From: Acaryochloris sp. IP29b_bin.148
GTDB lineage: Bacteria > Cyanobacteriota > Cyanobacteriia > Thermosynechococcales > Thermosynechococcaceae
DNA length: 64,000 bases
Direction of reading: 5' to 3'
Assembly (NCBI RefSeq): GCF_028285565.1
Contig: NZ_JANQOY010000046.1
Span: 1-64,000, forward strand
Notes under the pieces: generated by a model
What the model was told of the DNA's origin: nothing
The model's database searches: none
What the model saw: only the letters and a program-made list of their open reading frames with translations
Program-made: the position numbers and the translations under genes
In this document: in pieces, positions 63,481 to 64,000 of the stretch
Numbering within the stretch: position 1 is the first letter of the stretch
Layout: every line of letters starts with the position of its first letter

Positions 63481-64000
63481 AGGGATATCTCTTCATGTTG
63501 CAAAAATTTTCGGAGGGCTGCTCTGGCATGGAAAAGACGAGATTTGACGGTCCCCAGCGGAATCTCAAACATCTCAGCAATCTCTTGTTGGGGAAGATCT
63601 TGTAAATCATGGAGCACAATTACACTGCGATGCTCAAAACTCAGCTGGGTCAGCCCCCGTTTAATCAAATCCTGATAGTGAAGATGTTGCCAATTGGGTT
63701 CAGTGGACTGATGGGGGAGCTGATGGGTCAGGGATTGCCAGCGCGATCGCGTTTGCGCTGCTGACCGCCGATAATCCGCTGCCACATTCCAGGTGATTCG
63801 ATAGAGCCAAGTCGTAAATTTGGCTCGACCTTCCAGCTTAGGTAGCCCTTTCCACACCCGGACAAACACGTCTTGAACCAGGTCATCTAAGACCTCTGGG
63901 TCGCACAAGGACATCAGTGTCGACCGCACCCGATGCTGATGCCGACGGTACAGAACCCGAAAACTTTGGGTACTCTCCTGTAAACACCCCTGAATTAAGG
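63477..64000 (-). CDS. ECF-type RNA polymerase sigma factor, 5' end beyond the window
   Basis: Region 2 (ALDDLVQDVFVRVWKGLPKLEG-like, FTTWLYRITWNVAADYRR) and region 4 (LSFEHRSVIVLHDLQDLPQQEIAEMFEIPLGTVKSRLFHARAAL, helix-turn-helix) of an ECF sigma factor are clear. The frame has a GTG at 63929, but it stays open to the window edge and reads CLQESTQSFRVLYRRHQHRV, which is conserved region 2.1. The true start therefore lies past 64000, and the gene is partial here. With the following anti-sigma and Spy-like genes it forms an envelope-stress operon. Confidence 0.9.
   Translation of the reverse strand, partial: LIQGCLQESTQSFRVLYRRHQHRVRSTLMSLCDPEVLDDLVQDVFVRVWKGLPKLEGRAKFTTWLYRITWNVAADYRRSAAQTRSRWQSLTHQLPHQSTEPNWQHLHYQDLIKRGLTQLSFEHRSVIVLHDLQDLPQQEIAEMFEIPLGTVKSRLFHARAALRKFLQHEEISL

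Noticed and set aside
1-64000. CRISPR arrays, tRNA or rRNA genes
   Set aside because: No regularly spaced direct repeats and no cloverleaf-type or rRNA-like sequence were seen in the intergenic regions that I read.

Overview
The window is cyanobacterial. It encodes photosystem and cytochrome b6f subunits (psbE/psbF-type, psaK, petB, petD), the NDH-1 subunit ndhN, ldpA, a stand-alone CAAD/CurT thylakoid protein, a Ycf45-type ATPase and an acyl-lipid desaturase. Copies of the HIP1 palindrome GCGATCGC are scattered through it (for example at 10204, 11093 and 12350). The vanadium-dependent haloperoxidase at 8.9-10.7 kb is very like the enzyme I know from Acaryochloris marina, so an Acaryochloris-type organism is the best guess. 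Nothing in the window itself proves chlorophyll d use.

Layout. 0-5.9 kb is accessory: a HicAB toxin-antitoxin pair, an AT-rich KAP-like P-loop NTPase, a Ser/Thr kinase followed by a 37-codon remnant of a second kinase, and a beta-helix surface-type protein with in-frame poly-G tracts. 6.0-8.0 kb is a small iron/redox cluster: a psbE paralogue, a psbF reading frame fused to a PsbY-like segment, a Fur-family regulator and a ferritin-like protein, with a Fur-like 7-1-7 box on the psbE promoter. 8.1-13.8 kb holds a membrane protein, the haloperoxidase with a translationally coupled small membrane protein, a DUF4282 protein and the overlapping tRNA methyltransferase genes trmJ and trmO.

13.8-23.0 kb is a distinctly AT-rich block. 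It carries a three-part enzyme (heme-oxygenase-like diiron domain, flavin monooxygenase and two GspE/MshE-N-like modules), a 1.2 kb gene-free spacer, and a 1738-residue Ser/Thr kinase-ATPase-GAF-histidine kinase. From 23.0 kb on, most genes are conserved cyanobacterial housekeeping genes: transaldolase, ycf45-like, ldpA-ndhN, a transglutaminase-fold protein without the catalytic Cys and His, a PatA-type regulator, a PEP-CTERM protein, a lipoprotein, a universal stress protein, PEP synthase, an orphan RnfD-like protein, gpmI-secG-protease-pyrD, a hybrid histidine kinase, trpF, psaK, proB, a CPBP protease, a VOC protein, a DUF92/VTE6 homologue, rdgB, rnhA with a C-terminal extension, curT, an HD phosphohydrolase with ctpA, petBD, def, dprA, miaB, desA-aroK. 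An ECF sigma / anti-sigma / Spy-like operon runs off the right edge.

The most interesting items are the PsbF-PsbY fusion in an operon with an iron-type operator, the diiron-FMO fusion paired with a giant kinase in an AT-rich block, the pseudo-transglutaminase, and the poly-G tracts in the beta-helix gene. I saw no rRNA, tRNA, CRISPR array or intact insertion sequence. Assignments rest on reading motifs by eye; no database search was run.
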